This document shows, piece by piece, positions 45,755-54,666 of a DNA stretch of 64,000 nt. The notes beneath the pieces were generated by a model. It did not search any database. It saw only the letters and a list, made by a program, of their open reading frames with translations, and was not told the DNA's origin. The translations under genes were made by a program, and so were the position numbers. Source of the DNA: Shewanella aquimarina (GTDB lineage Bacteria > Pseudomonadota > Gammaproteobacteria > Enterobacterales > Shewanellaceae); the NCBI RefSeq assembly GCF_023349185.1, contig NZ_JAKIKY010000007.1, forward strand, positions 62,001 through 126,000, given 5' to 3'. Every line of letters starts with the position of its first letter. Position 1 is the first letter of the stretch.

Positions 45755-46309
45755 GTGCTTAAAAATACCCAGAGCCGCTACGGAGTGGTGAGCATAGGCC
45801 TGCACTGGCTATCGGCGTTAGCCGTATTAGGGCTTTTCGCCTTAGGTGTGTGGATGGTCGAGCTGACCTATTACAGCCCCTGGTATAAGCGAGCGCCGGA
45901 TATTCATAAGGGCATAGGCGTCTTGCTCATGGTGGTGACCCTGTGCCGTCTGCTGTGGCGCTGGTTAAATCCTGCCCCCAAGGCTCTGCCTGAGCATAAA
46001 AGGTGGGAGAAGTTGGCCGCCGGCCTGATGCACCGCCTGCTTTATCTGATGTTGCTCGGCATGTTGGTCTCAGGCTACCTGATCTCGACAGCCGACGGCA
46101 GACCCATAGTCGTCTTTTCTCTTATCGAGCTGCCGAGTCTAGGGCTGCTGTTTGAGGAGCAGGCCGACATCGCCGGCTGGATACACAAGTATTTGGCCTA
46201 TGGATTTATTGCCTTGGTTGTCCTGCACGCCTTAGGCGCCATTAAACACCACCTTTTAGACAGAGATGCCACATTAAAACGAATGTTAAACATTAAGGAG
46301 ATACAATGA
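45755..46309 (+). CDS. Cytochrome b561 family protein
   Basis: 184 residues, four transmembrane helices. Candidate heme-ligand histidines lie in [34 protein letters not shown] and [12 protein letters not shown], the pattern of bacterial CybB-type cytochromes that move electrons from quinol to periplasmic acceptors such as superoxide. It starts with GTG, preceded by GAGGAAG. The stop overlaps the ATG of yceI (ATGA), so the two are coupled; this cybB-yceI pairing is common. Confidence 0.92.
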   Translation: MLKNTQSRYGVVSIGLHWLSALAVLGLFALGVWMVELTYYSPWYKRAPDIHKGIGVLLMVVTLCRLLWRWLNPAPKALPEHKRWEKLAAGLMHRLLYLMLLGMLVSGYLISTADGRPIVVFSLIELPSLGLLFEEQADIAGWIHKYLAYGFIALVVLHALGAIKHHLLDRDATLKRMLNIKEIQ

Positions 46310-46881
46310 AAAAGACGTTAGCCACAGCCTTGATATCGGCTTCCCTCATGCTGCCTATGGGGGCCAATGCCGCCGATTATGTGATAGATACTCAGGGCGC
46401 CCATGCGTCAATACAGTTTAAGGTGAGCCACTTAGGTTACAGCTTCGTGGTGGGGCGCTTTAATGAATTCGCCGGAGGCTTTAGCTTCGATAGCAAGCAT
46501 ATGGGTGATGCCAAGGTAAATGTAACGATCAACACGGCGAGCCTCGACTCTAACCACGCCGAGCGTGACAAGCACCTGAGAAGCGAGGATTTCCTTAATG
46601 TCGCTAAGCATCCAGAGGCAAGCTTTAAATCGACCTCGGTCAAAGAGCTGGGTGACGGCAAGTTTGTGCTCAATGGCAACTTGACACTCAACGGCGTGAC
46701 TAAGCCTGTGGCAATCGATGCAAAGTTTATTGGTGAAGGGCAAGACCCTTGGGGTGGCTACCGCGCCGGTTTCGTCGGCCAGACAGAATTTGCTTTGAAG
46801 GACTATGATATCAAGATGGATCTGGGCCCCGCGTCCAGCCATGTGACCCTAGATTTCGTGGTCGAAGGCATTCGTCAGTAG
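46306..46881 (+). CDS. yceI: YceI family periplasmic lipid-binding protein
   Basis: 191 residues with signal peptide [20 protein letters not shown] (cleavage near ANAAD). The mature lipocalin-like barrel has [21 protein letters not shown], the stretch [20 protein letters not shown] and [17 protein letters not shown]. Family structures bind polyisoprenoids such as a long quinone-like chain. Coupling to a cytochrome b561 suggests a role in quinone-linked redox work in the periplasm. AAGGAG lies before the ATG. A bidirectional terminator follows. Confidence 0.93.
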   Translation: MKKTLATALISASLMLPMGANAADYVIDTQGAHASIQFKVSHLGYSFVVGRFNEFAGGFSFDSKHMGDAKVNVTINTASLDSNHAERDKHLRSEDFLNVAKHPEASFKSTSVKELGDGKFVLNGNLTLNGVTKPVAIDAKFIGEGQDPWGGYRAGFVGQTEFALKDYDIKMDLGPASSHVTLDFVVEGIRQ

Positions 46882-46908
46882 TGACTGCTTAAGCAAGTCC
46901 CCATTATA

Positions 46909-46938
46909 GAAAAAGCGCCAATAGGCGCTTTTTAATTT
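46909..46938. terminator. Bidirectional terminator between yceI and yggX
   Basis: AAAAAGCGCC and GGCGCTTTTTA around AATA. Confidence 0.85.
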
Positions 46939-46956
46939 TATAGAGCGAGTAATTTA

Positions 46957-47235
46957 TTACTCGTCATCTTTTTGCGGCACATAGCCTTCGATCTCGACCT
47001 CTTTGCCCTCAAACAGGAAGTTCACCATCTGCTCTTCGAGGAACTTGCGATCGTCAACATTCATCATGTTGAGTTTCTTCTCATTGATCAGCATGGTCTG
47101 CTTGGCCTGCCAGAGCGACCAGGCTTCCTGGCTGATGTTGTCAAAAATTCGCTTACCGAGTTCACCCGGGTAGAGCTGAAAGGCTAGGCCGTCTGCCTCT
47201 TTCTTCAGATACTGGCAGTTCACTGTACGCGCCAT
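46957..47235 (-). CDS. yggX: Fe(2+)-trafficking / oxidative damage protection protein YggX
   Basis: 92 residues. [32 protein letters not shown] and [19 protein letters not shown] are the YggX signature, including the single conserved Cys7 needed for function in relatives. It helps protect iron-sulfur enzymes and may move iron. It directly follows mutY, whose own protein carries an iron-sulfur cluster; the mutY-yggX pair is conserved in gammaproteobacteria. Its GGAG lies within the mutY stop region. Confidence 0.96.
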   Translation of the reverse strand: MARTVNCQYLKKEADGLAFQLYPGELGKRIFDNISQEAWSLWQAKQTMLINEKKLNMMNVDDRKFLEEQMVNFLFEGKEVEIEGYVPQKDDE

Positions 47236-47237
47236 GA

Positions 47238-48296
47238 TTACTCCTTATTTGATACTGAACCTAAGCTGGAGAGGATCCGCTCGGTGGCGGCGGCCAGACC
47301 AACCTTCGGTGGCTTGGCTATGTTATACCAGAGAGAGGCGCTCTCTTCCATGATCTCATGTGCGCTTGTGGCCTTGCGGGCGACAAAGGCGCTGATATCC
47401 AGATGGAAATGGCTGAAGGTGTGACGAAAGCTATCAATTGGCTCCTTGCTGGTCAGTGTCAGGCCTTTATCTTCGGCAAAGGTCTCGAGTGCCTCCTGGC
47501 TGTCGAACTGCGGAAAGCACCAGAGCCCGCCCCAGATCCCAGCCGGTGGGCGTTTGCTCATCAGCACCCTATCGTCATCTTTAATCACCAACATATAGCC
47601 GAGCTTTTCCGGAATCGTCTTCTTTGGCTTTTTGCCGGGAAACTCAGTCTGGCGCCCCATCAGCTGCGCCTTGCAGTCTATGGCGACGGGGCAGAGCTCG
47701 CACTTGGGCTTAGAGCGGGTACAGATACTGGCGCCAATGTCCATCATCGCCTGGTTGTATTGGGTGACGCCCGCTTTTGGCGTCTGGGTTTGAGTGAGTT
47801 GCCACAGCTGCTCCTCCACCTCCCGCTTACCCGGCCAGCCTGCTATGGCGCCGTGTCTGGCGAGCACTCGCTTGACGTTACCATCTAAGATGGGGTGATG
47901 CTGACCAAGAGATAGTGAGAGTATTGCACCCGCGGTGGAGCGACCAATTCCTGGCAAGGCGAGTACCTGCTCGAACTCTGTGGGGAAGGCTCCATCATAT
48001 TCGCTGGCAATTATCTGCGCACACTTATGTAGGTTACGCGCCCGGGCGTAATAGCCAAGGCCGGTCCAGTGATGCAGCACCTCATCCTGATCGGCGTTTG
48101 CCAAGTCCAAGATAGTGGGGAAACGTGCCATAAAGGCTTCGAAGTAGGGGATAACGGTCGCCACCTGCGTCTGCTGCAGCATGATCTCGGACACCCAAAC
48201 CTTATAGGGGGTCTTATCTTGTTGCCAGGGGAGATGCTTGCGTCCGTGTTTGTCGTACCAGGAGACTATGCGCTGGTGAAATTGCTCTGTTTTCAT
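47238..48296 (-). CDS. mutY: Adenine DNA glycosylase MutY
   Basis: 352 residues from the ATG at 48296 ([19 protein letters not shown]); an in-frame upstream start would add 16 residues and is unlikely. Order: catalytic Glu in [12 protein letters not shown], helix-hairpin-helix [14 protein letters not shown] with the Asp of PILDGNVKR, the iron-sulfur cluster cysteines [17 protein letters not shown], and a C-terminal NUDIX-like domain that recognises 8-oxoguanine. It removes adenine mispaired with 8-oxoG. It is operonic with yggX, two bases apart. Confidence 0.96.
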   Translation of the reverse strand: MKTEQFHQRIVSWYDKHGRKHLPWQQDKTPYKVWVSEIMLQQTQVATVIPYFEAFMARFPTILDLANADQDEVLHHWTGLGYYARARNLHKCAQIIASEYDGAFPTEFEQVLALPGIGRSTAGAILSLSLGQHHPILDGNVKRVLARHGAIAGWPGKREVEEQLWQLTQTQTPKAGVTQYNQAMMDIGASICTRSKPKCELCPVAIDCKAQLMGRQTEFPGKKPKKTIPEKLGYMLVIKDDDRVLMSKRPPAGIWGGLWCFPQFDSQEALETFAEDKGLTLTSKEPIDSFRHTFSHFHLDISAFVARKATSAHEIMEESASLWYNIAKPPKVGLAAATERILSSLGSVSNKE

Positions 48297-48471
48297 GGCG
48301 CTCAGTCTATAGAGGGGCAAGGTTTTTCTCAAGGCAAATGGCATCTCTAAGCCGGCATGGCTCGCGCGCCGTGGGATAATTGGTATACTTTGGCAACATA
48401 GGGCTTGCCTTAGCGCAGTATCTTTGGATAATGCCCTTCTTTTTATAATTTTCCAATCATATAAGTGTCAG

Positions 48472-48485
48472 GATCCCATGGGATC
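48472..48485. repeat. 14-bp perfect palindrome upstream of trmB
   Basis: GATCCCATGGGATC, 95 bases before the trmB start. It could be chance or a small operator. Confidence 0.3.
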
Positions 48486-48579
48486 ATATGAGTTGGTCTG
48501 TCGAGCCTTGAGCCGCTTGACGCTGACTTTTTCTCGGCGCTATATGGCCAACCACAGGCAGATCTGAGGCTGAAAGATA

Positions 48580-49296
48580 ATGAGCGAAGTGACCACCGCA
48601 GAGTTTAACGAAGAGGGTAAATACCTTCGCAAAGTGAGAAGCTTTGTTTTACGTGAAGGACGTTTGACCAAGGGCCAGGCACAGGCCATGGAGCAACAAT
48701 GGCCTATCATGGGGCTGGACTATTCGCCCGAGCCGCTGGATCTGGTCAAGGTGTTTGGCCGCGAAGCCGATACCGTATTGGAAATTGGTTTCGGCATGGG
48801 CGCCTCACTGGTTGAGATGGCTAAGGCGGCTCCCGAGCTTAACTTCATCGGTATCGAAGTGCACAAGCCTGGTGTCGGTGCCTGCCTGGCAGATGCGGCA
48901 GAGGCCGGTGTCACTAACCTGCGCGTGTTTCACCATGACGCCATTGAGGTATTGGAAAACAGCATTCAAAGCGGCAGCCTGGCCAGAGTACAACTATTCT
49001 TTCCTGATCCTTGGCATAAGAAGCGTCATCATAAGCGCCGTATCGTGCAGCCCGAGTTTGCCCAGCTTATCCGTCGCTGCCTGAAGGTTGGCGGTGTGTT
49101 CCATCTGGCGACCGATTGGGAAAACTATAGCGAGCATATGTTAGAGGTGATGAGCGCCGCGCCCGGTTATAAGAACCAGGCACAAGAGGGGGATTTTGTG
49201 CCTCGTCCGGATCATCGCCCACTGACCAAGTTTGAGGCCAGGGGTCATCGTCTGGGACATGGCGTCTGGGATCTGATGTTCGAGCGTACCGAGTAA
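48580..49296 (+). CDS. trmB: tRNA (guanine-N7-)-methyltransferase
   Basis: 238 residues. SAM-binding [16 protein letters not shown] near residue 66, [14 protein letters not shown] near 90, and [17 protein letters not shown] near 147 are the TrmB signatures. It makes m7G46 in the variable loop of many tRNAs. It begins a co-directional set trmB-yggL-glsB and is divergent from mutY. In E. coli the same mutY-yggX and trmB-yggL neighbourhood is seen. Confidence 0.96.
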   Translation: MSEVTTAEFNEEGKYLRKVRSFVLREGRLTKGQAQAMEQQWPIMGLDYSPEPLDLVKVFGREADTVLEIGFGMGASLVEMAKAAPELNFIGIEVHKPGVGACLADAAEAGVTNLRVFHHDAIEVLENSIQSGSLARVQLFFPDPWHKKRHHKRRIVQPEFAQLIRRCLKVGGVFHLATDWENYSEHMLEVMSAAPGYKNQAQEGDFVPRPDHRPLTKFEARGHRLGHGVWDLMFERTE

Positions 49297-49327
49297 GCTT
49301 TATTTCTATATAAAAGAGGGAATACAC

Positions 49328-49651
49328 ATGGCAACACGTAGTCGTCGTTTACGTAAAAAATTGCGCATTGATGAGTTTCAAGAGTTCGGCTTCGATGTGA
49401 ATTGGACCTTCGATGATTCGGTAACCGAAGAGCAGATCGATGCTATCGTCGATCAGTTTATCGACCAGGTGATCGAAGAGCGAAAGCTGGGTTTCCACGG
49501 TGGCGGCCATAAAGAGTGGGAGGGCATCATTGCCACTCAAACCATTGGCAAGTGCACCGAAGAAGACAGGCAAGCCGTGAGTGACTTCTGGAAGAAGCAG
49601 CCGGCTAAAGATGTTGTGGTTAGCGAGCTGTACGACATCTGGTGGAACTAA
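49328..49651 (+). CDS. yggL: YggL family protein (DUF469)
   Basis: 107 residues, starting [21 protein letters not shown], and including [21 protein letters not shown]. It is a small acidic protein with a very basic N-terminus. In E. coli YggL (DUF469) associates with ribosomes; here the role is by family. GAGGG stands before the ATG. Its TAA overlaps the ATG of glsB (TAATG), so the two are coupled. Confidence 0.93.
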   Translation: MATRSRRLRKKLRIDEFQEFGFDVNWTFDDSVTEEQIDAIVDQFIDQVIEERKLGFHGGGHKEWEGIIATQTIGKCTEEDRQAVSDFWKKQPAKDVVVSELYDIWWN

Positions 49652-50565
49652 TGCCACAGAAGGACCTGCTCGAGACCATTATCGAGCAGGTGCGTCCTCT
49701 GCTGGGAAAGGGCAAGGTCGCCGACTATATTCCTGCCCTGGCCGAGGTGGATCCTACCAAGCTTGGGATCGCCGTGACCACAGTAGACGGTCAAACCATA
49801 GGGGCTGGAGACTATCTCGAGCCCTTTTCGATCCAGAGTATCTCCAAGGTCTTTAGCCTCACGGTCGCCCTGACTCTGTATGAGGAGGGGGAGATCTGGT
49901 CGCGTGTCGGCAAGGAGCCATCGGGGCAGTCATTTAACTCCCTGGTGCAGATTGAGCTCGAGCGCGGGGTGCCGAGAAACCCCTTTATCAACGCTGGTGC
50001 CCTGATCATCGCCGACCTGCTGCAGAGTCGTCTCGGTGCGCCCAAGCATCATATGCTTGAGGTGGTCAGAAAGCTGAGCGCCGATCCCCATGTGATTTAT
50101 GACAAGCGTGTCGCGGCCTCAGAATATGAGCATAGTGCCCGCAATGCGGCGATTGCCTACTTGATGAAGTCGTTCGGCAACTTTAACAACGATGTCGATA
50201 GAGTACTGAAAAACTACTTTCACTACTGCGCGCTTAAGATGAGCTGCGCCGATCTCTCAAGGGCCATGCTCTATCTGGCCAATCGTGGCCAGAGCCTTTC
50301 TGGGCAGCAGGTGGTTTCCCCCATACAGACCCGTAAGCTTAACGCCTTGTTGGCGACATCTGGCCTGTATGATGGCGCAGGTGAATTTGCCTATCGCGTG
50401 GGCATGCCTGGCAAGAGTGGTGTGGGCGGCGGTATCATCGCCGTGATCCCGGGCGATATGAGCATCTGTGTCTGGTCACCCGAACTCGATAAGAACGGTA
50501 ACTCCCTGGCGGGCACCGCCGCGCTGGAGCGACTCTCCCAAGCCCTGGGACGCTCTATCTTCTAA
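49651..50565 (+). CDS. glsB: Glutaminase
   Basis: 304 residues, serine-dependent beta-lactamase-like glutaminase (GlsB/YneH type). The catalytic S-x-x-K is in [12 protein letters not shown] near residue 63; [11 protein letters not shown] near 110, [17 protein letters not shown] near 155 and [12 protein letters not shown] near 257 are conserved. It converts glutamine to glutamate and ammonia. The ATG at 49651 overlaps the yggL stop. Its insertion between yggL and yggN differs from E. coli, where those two are adjacent. Confidence 0.95.
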   Translation: MPQKDLLETIIEQVRPLLGKGKVADYIPALAEVDPTKLGIAVTTVDGQTIGAGDYLEPFSIQSISKVFSLTVALTLYEEGEIWSRVGKEPSGQSFNSLVQIELERGVPRNPFINAGALIIADLLQSRLGAPKHHMLEVVRKLSADPHVIYDKRVAASEYEHSARNAAIAYLMKSFGNFNNDVDRVLKNYFHYCALKMSCADLSRAMLYLANRGQSLSGQQVVSPIQTRKLNALLATSGLYDGAGEFAYRVGMPGKSGVGGGIIAVIPGDMSICVWSPELDKNGNSLAGTAALERLSQALGRSIF

Positions 50566-50884
50566 TAGTGCGTCTATTCGAGGCGCTCTTTTTGTTCTAC
50601 CTTTTCACTCTTAGCCGGTTTCCTTTTCTCCCTTTCCTTTCTTTTCTTCTATCAGCCTCCATTCTCTCGATGGTGAAATTTGCTAAAAACTGGCAGAAGG
50701 CTTTACTTTTCTGAGCTCCTTGCCGACTGGCTGGCTCTATCTTATAACGCTAAATTTACCTAATCTATTGATTATATTTAATTAGTTAAAATTGGCACGA
50801 TACCTGTATTGTTAGCTCTCAATGACACATGGTGCACCTTAAGCTTCACATCATGTGATTTTCAATGACTTAAGGATTAAGAAT
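50566..50884 (+). other. glsB-yggN intergenic region
   Basis: 319 bases. It begins with a poor hairpin and T runs (50570-50600) that may end glsB, followed by pyrimidine-rich then AT-rich DNA. CACATG/CATGTG arms lie at about 50826-50857. I see no gene. Confidence 0.5.
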
Positions 50885-51715
50885 ATGAAGAAATTGACCG
50901 CATCTCTTGGACTGACAGCTTTCGTACTTGCCACTACCAGTGCCGCTTGGGCCGGTGAGGATAAGGACAACCATATTTCGTTCGGCAGAGATGACAAGCA
51001 GTGCGAGGTGAGCCTTAACTATGATGTCTCGGTAGAGCCGAGCAAGCTGGTGGTCAGTGAAGCCAAAAAAGAGGTATATCGCATCGAGCTTGGTCGTCTC
51101 TATGTTAACGGTGACAAGGTTGAGCTTAACGATAAGCAGCAGGCCCTGGTTAACCAATATGCAGGTGAGGTGTCAAAGCAGCTGCCCGAGGTGATCGACG
51201 TGGTGCATGACGCCGTCGATATTGCCTCTACCGCGGTTAGCATGGCGCTCACCCCTCTGTTAGGCGACGCCGCCGGTGCCAAGATTGATGAGATGATGGA
51301 CGGTCTGTCTCAGCGTATCGACACGGTTGCCTATCAGAATGGCGACAAGTTTTACCTGGGGGCGACCGAATCTTCTATAGAAGATACCTTCGGTAAAGAG
51401 TTCGAGCAAGAGATGGAGCAGCTGGTGCAGAGCTCTATCGGTAGCATGATGATGACCCTGGGTAGCGAGATGATGAAGGGCGACGGTGAGAGCTTCGAAG
51501 AGAAGATGAACGCCTTCTCTGCTAAGATGGACAAGGTGGGCGACGATATCGAAGCCCAGATTGAACAGCAGGCAACGGATCTCGAGGCGCGCGCCGACAA
51601 GCTGTGTGACAACTTCCAGCAACTGGTTGCCTTAGAGTCTCAGATGCGTAGCGAAGTCCCGGCGCTGCGCGACTATCCACTGGTTAGCGCTAAGCAGCAA
51701 ACCCTGCGCGAATAA
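50885..51715 (+). CDS. YggN family periplasmic protein (DUF2884)
   Basis: 276 residues from the ATG at 50885, which has AAGGATT in front and gives a good signal peptide ending SAAWA. The mature part is very acidic and predicted helical, with a DKQCEVSLNYDV start and QLPEVIDVVHDAVDIASTAV stretch as in YggN/DUF2884 proteins. A long charged segment (EEKMNAFSAKMDKVGDDIEA) looks coiled-coil. Function is unknown. The trmB-yggL-(glsB)-yggN order supports the family call. A strong terminator follows. Confidence 0.88.
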   Translation: MKKLTASLGLTAFVLATTSAAWAGEDKDNHISFGRDDKQCEVSLNYDVSVEPSKLVVSEAKKEVYRIELGRLYVNGDKVELNDKQQALVNQYAGEVSKQLPEVIDVVHDAVDIASTAVSMALTPLLGDAAGAKIDEMMDGLSQRIDTVAYQNGDKFYLGATESSIEDTFGKEFEQEMEQLVQSSIGSMMMTLGSEMMKGDGESFEEKMNAFSAKMDKVGDDIEAQIEQQATDLEARADKLCDNFQQLVALESQMRSEVPALRDYPLVSAKQQTLRE

Positions 51716-52060
51716 GTCGCAAACAATTTCCTCTGGCAAAGCAAGATCCACATTTCCCTGCACTTACCTTGGGTGCAGGGCTTTTTTTATTCTGGGCCCA
51801 CTATTCTTATGACTTTTCCTCCACTCCTAACTGGGTGTATAGTGGCTAGAAAATAGGTATTAGAATCAAAGAGCAAATCTTTGGTATACTTGTAAAAAAT
51901 AATAACAATGCTGGCGAAATTTCGATAACGAAATGGCTAACAGTCTGACTCTACTCTTAAAATAATCTGCATAGTCAAGGGGATAACTTCGAAGTCAGGA
52001 GGTATCTCCATGATTTATAATTGGTATTTATAGGGTCGCATACACCTTAAGGCTATTTAA
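51716..52060 (+). other. yggN-lysR intergenic region
   Basis: 345 bases: the yggN terminator, then AT-rich DNA with promoter-like TATACT at about 51886. AGGAGG at 52000 is followed by an ATG at 52011 whose frame closes after six codons (stop TAG at 52032); a short leader peptide is possible but unsupported. No other gene is seen. Confidence 0.5.
51755..51791 (+). terminator. Terminator of yggN
   Basis: CCCTGCAC and GTGCAGGGCTTTTTTT arms around an 8-9 base loop. Confidence 0.9.
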
Positions 52061-53002
52061 ATGTTAGAACTTTTAGAACCTATTGCAATTTTTACTCATG
52101 TTGCTCGTGCCGGGAGTTTTAGCTCTGCTGCGCGAAAATTGGGGATTTCTAAATCAAAGGTCAGTACTCAAGTTGCCGATCTTGAGCATAAATTAGGTGT
52201 TCAGCTGATACAGCGTACCACTCGGAGTCTGAGTTTAACCGAAGCCGGACAGCTACTTTATGCCCAGGGTGAAGAGTTGCTTCGCGATGCCGACCAGGCG
52301 GTTGCCAGCGTGCACAATCTTAACGATGCCACACGCGGTGTACTCAAGGTGGGGATCTCCCAATCTTTCGGTACCATGCACATCATTCCTGCCTTGCCCG
52401 ATTTTATGGCCAGACATCCCGAGCTGGAGCTACAGGTAAGCCTGTTGGATCATAAGGTGGATGTGGTCAGTGAAGGTTTGGATCTGCTATTGACCATGTC
52501 TGAGCAGTTACCACTCGGCATGGTGGCCAGGCCGCTGATGAAGTGTCAGTTCCTGCTGGCGGCATCGCCTGAGTATGTCGCCAAGCACGGCTACCCTGAG
52601 CGCCCCGAGCAGCTGGTGGATCATAACTGTCTGGTGTACCACGGTGAGTGGCACGAGCATAGCGTCTGGCAGTTTAAGAAGGGTGACGACTACTGCGAGA
52701 TAGGTGTATCGGGTAATTTCAGGGTCGATAACGCCCCTGCGCTCAAGTCTGCCGCGGTAAGTGGCCTGGGTGTCGTCTATCTTGCCAGTTACCTGCTGGA
52801 AGATGAGATAGAGAAGGGCACACTGGTGCCGCTATTGCCAGAATGGCAGTTGACTCACCATCTGCCACTGCAGGCCGTTTACCCAAGACGTAAACACCTG
52901 GCACCTAAGGTTAGCGCCTTTATCGACTTCATTAAGGATCATATCGGTTCACCACCCTATTGGGACGAACCATACGCCGCCCTGTATGCCCAGCGTAAAT
53001 AG
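52061..53002 (+). CDS. LysR-family transcriptional regulator
   Basis: 313 residues. The N-terminal HTH reads SFSSAARKLGISKSKVSTQVADLEHKLG and LIQRTTRSLSLTEAG, then a LysR effector-binding domain with VLKVGISQSFGTMHIIPALPDF. The SFGxMHIIPAL start of the effector domain resembles the large CrgA/AaeR-type subgroup. Target and inducer cannot be read here: LysR genes are often divergent from their targets, but the upstream gene yggN points the same way. A rho-independent terminator follows after 100 bases. Confidence 0.92.
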   Translation: MLELLEPIAIFTHVARAGSFSSAARKLGISKSKVSTQVADLEHKLGVQLIQRTTRSLSLTEAGQLLYAQGEELLRDADQAVASVHNLNDATRGVLKVGISQSFGTMHIIPALPDFMARHPELELQVSLLDHKVDVVSEGLDLLLTMSEQLPLGMVARPLMKCQFLLAASPEYVAKHGYPERPEQLVDHNCLVYHGEWHEHSVWQFKKGDDYCEIGVSGNFRVDNAPALKSAAVSGLGVVYLASYLLEDEIEKGTLVPLLPEWQLTHHLPLQAVYPRRKHLAPKVSAFIDFIKDHIGSPPYWDEPYAALYAQRK

Positions 53003-53102
53003 CAGGATGTGGCTGAAAAAACAGCATTTTATCCATGTTGTTGTTAAGGTTTTTGCTACTTTCAGTTATCAATAACTTAAAAACATTGTTCTGATAACAA
53101 GA

Positions 53103-53145
53103 CGATAACCCCCGGTATTTTTTGTGTTGGGGGTTATTCTTTTAT
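53103..53145 (+). terminator. Terminator of the lysR-type gene
   Basis: GATAACCCCC and GGGGGTTATT arms around a 17-base loop, followed by CTTTT. Confidence 0.85.
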
Positions 53146-53149
53146 AATC

Positions 53150-53456
53150 ATGTGGTTACACTGGTATTACCTCTCTGTTTCGTGATGACTTATTTAGCTC
53201 AAACTAAAGCTTGAAAGTAATTCACGTTGCAGTCCGTTCTTAATTTAATACAATGGTGGCAGTTGATATCGGGATGACCTGATTCAGTTAGCCGAGCCAG
53301 AGAATGACCCCTCTCTCGTTTGGTTACACAGGTCGGCGTTACTGCAATCTTGAATCAATGCTGGCAGCGGTTTAAGAACTAAAACAATGCTAGCCTTAAA
53401 ACCATCATCCTAGTTTTGGTTTACCCCAGCAAAGATTGCTGGGGTATTTTTCTTTT
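53150..53456 (+). ncRNA. Candidate small regulatory RNA
   Basis: Between two rho-independent terminators lies about 270 bases with no credible reading frame, ending in a textbook terminator (TACCCCAGC / GCTGGGGTA then TTTTTC). The segment has internal repeats: TGGTTACAC-N-GGT at 53152 and 53321, CAATG-N-TGGCAG at 53251 and 53356, with a third weaker CAATGCTAGC at 53385. A terminator with no gene in front implies a transcript. The 5' end and strand are inferred; no known sRNA family is recognised. Confidence 0.4.
53421..53456 (+). terminator. Orphan rho-independent terminator
   Basis: TACCCCAGC and GCTGGGGTA arms around AAAGATT, followed by TTTTTCTTTT. No gene precedes it within 400 bases on the plus strand other than lysR, which has its own terminator. 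Confidence 0.85.
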
Positions 53457-53500
53457 AGCTCCTTATCTTTTCATCACCTTGCTTTTGTCCTTCAATCCCC

Positions 53501-53770
53501 CTAGGGCCTGTTTATCTTTCGCGTTCATTTATGCATCATTCTGTATCGCTTTTATACAAGGCAGAGCGATTGTAATCTAGTGTGCTACATCAATGAGCGA
53601 TAACGCAGTAGAAAAATGATACAGACGTTGCCCGCAGGGTTCGTCTTGAGCACGTTCAACTCTTTGTTACTCGGCTTTTATATAGAATAACTATACTCCA
53701 AGCCTCATGCCGCGATTTGAACGTGCTCAATTAGAACAAAATTTGCTCTCAAAAGGTCAACAGGCCCTAG
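53501..53770. mobile_element. 270-bp MITE-like element
   Basis: The ends CTAGGGCCTG and CAGGCCCTAG are exact inverted repeats, and similarity continues inward (TTTATCTTT versus AAAAGGTCAA). Inside, GAGCACGTTCAA (53648-53659) and TTGAACGTGCTC (53717-53728) are a second exact pair. No transposase is encoded. The structure fits a non-autonomous miniature inverted-repeat element; similar GGGCCTGTT-ended repeats are familiar to me from Shewanella genomes, though I cannot verify that here. Confidence 0.7.
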
Positions 53771-53888
53771 CCTTTTTGACCGCTCGATAAAGAGAATTTA
53801 ATCTGTTGTCGATGGCACCTATATGCAGAGCAGGTTATTGTGCTGCACAGTTCAATCGAATCGGCCTCTAATGAGTAAAGGGATATTT

Positions 53889-54551
53889 ATGGCTCGTAAA
53901 CTACTGTTTTCAATTCTCGCCCTGGTTAGCTTAGTCATTCTGGCGGGCATCTACCGTTTTAACTTTACCCATGATGACCTCTATGTGGTGCAGGAGGATG
54001 GCAGTGTCGTCCCATTAGATGAAGATATCGACAGGGTCATGCTGACCCTCTTTAGCATAAAGGCTCATGAGGGCTGGTCTATCAAGCTGCCCGAGTCCCA
54101 GTCGCAGCCCCCGGCCGAGGCGAGGCTGACCCGTGTCGATCTCAGTGGCGACAGACGCTTTGCCAGTGGCGATTATCAGGATGGCCCAGAGCGTGGCAGC
54201 GTGCGCCTCGATTATATGAAGATGTTGACCCTCAACTATGTCGGTGACGCTGACCAGATGCTGTTTGTGGCGCCCTTCTTTGTCTCCAATCAGGGCAGTG
54301 GCGTGTTCGCCTACCTGGGCCTGTTTAATCTCAATCATAAACGCGGCGATATCGCGCAGTTAGGCAGTGTTTTTATTGGAGACAGAATCGAGATCCGTGA
54401 CTTGCAAGTTGAAGAGCCATTCGATGTGACTTCGAGTGTGTCGCTGAGTTATCTCCCCCATGGCGACGAGCAGAGTATGGCCGAGGCGCCTGCTAAGCTG
54501 GTGACTAAGCTTATTAAGGTGACGCCATCGGGCTTTAGCGAGCAGCGCTAA
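53889..54551 (+). CDS. Unknown membrane-anchored protein
   Basis: 220 residues from the ATG at 53889, which has AAAGGG six bases upstream. One N-terminal hydrophobic segment (LLFSILALVSLVILAGIY) is followed by a soluble domain of about 195 residues without Cys or recognisable motifs; it has an acidic start (VVQEDGSVVPLDEDIDRVML) and mixed beta-like strands. It is probably an inner-membrane-anchored periplasmic protein. I do not recognise the family. It lies alone between a repeat element and a convergent peptidase gene, with a shared terminator after it. Confidence 0.7.
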   Translation: MARKLLFSILALVSLVILAGIYRFNFTHDDLYVVQEDGSVVPLDEDIDRVMLTLFSIKAHEGWSIKLPESQSQPPAEARLTRVDLSGDRRFASGDYQDGPERGSVRLDYMKMLTLNYVGDADQMLFVAPFFVSNQGSGVFAYLGLFNLNHKRGDIAQLGSVFIGDRIEIRDLQVEEPFDVTSSVSLSYLPHGDEQSMAEAPAKLVTKLIKVTPSGFSEQR

Positions 54552-54600
54552 GGCCATTATGAATACATGAGCCTGAGTTAATGACTATTTGCAGGTAAAT

Positions 54601-54638
54601 GTAAAAAGGCCGCTCTCGTTTAAGAGCGGCCTTTCTTA
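54601..54638. terminator. Bidirectional terminator
   Basis: AAAAAGGCCGCTCT and AGAGCGGCCTTTCTT around CGTTTA, between the unknown gene and the convergent DUF885 gene. Confidence 0.85.
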
Positions 54639-54666
54639 TGGACAATCTTGAATATAAGGTCAGCTG

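Larger units (their letters stand above)
53003..53888 (+). other. 886-base region with terminator, candidate small RNA and repeat element
   Basis: Contains the LysR-gene terminator (53103-53145), a non-coding segment ending in its own strong terminator (53146-53456), and a 270-bp element with inverted ends (53501-53770). No protein-coding gene is credible. Confidence 0.75.

Noticed and set aside
53150..53456. Spot 42, RyhB, GcvB or CsrB identity for the candidate small RNA
   Set aside because: The terminator is similar in style to Spot 42, but the conserved bodies of these RNAs are not recognisable.
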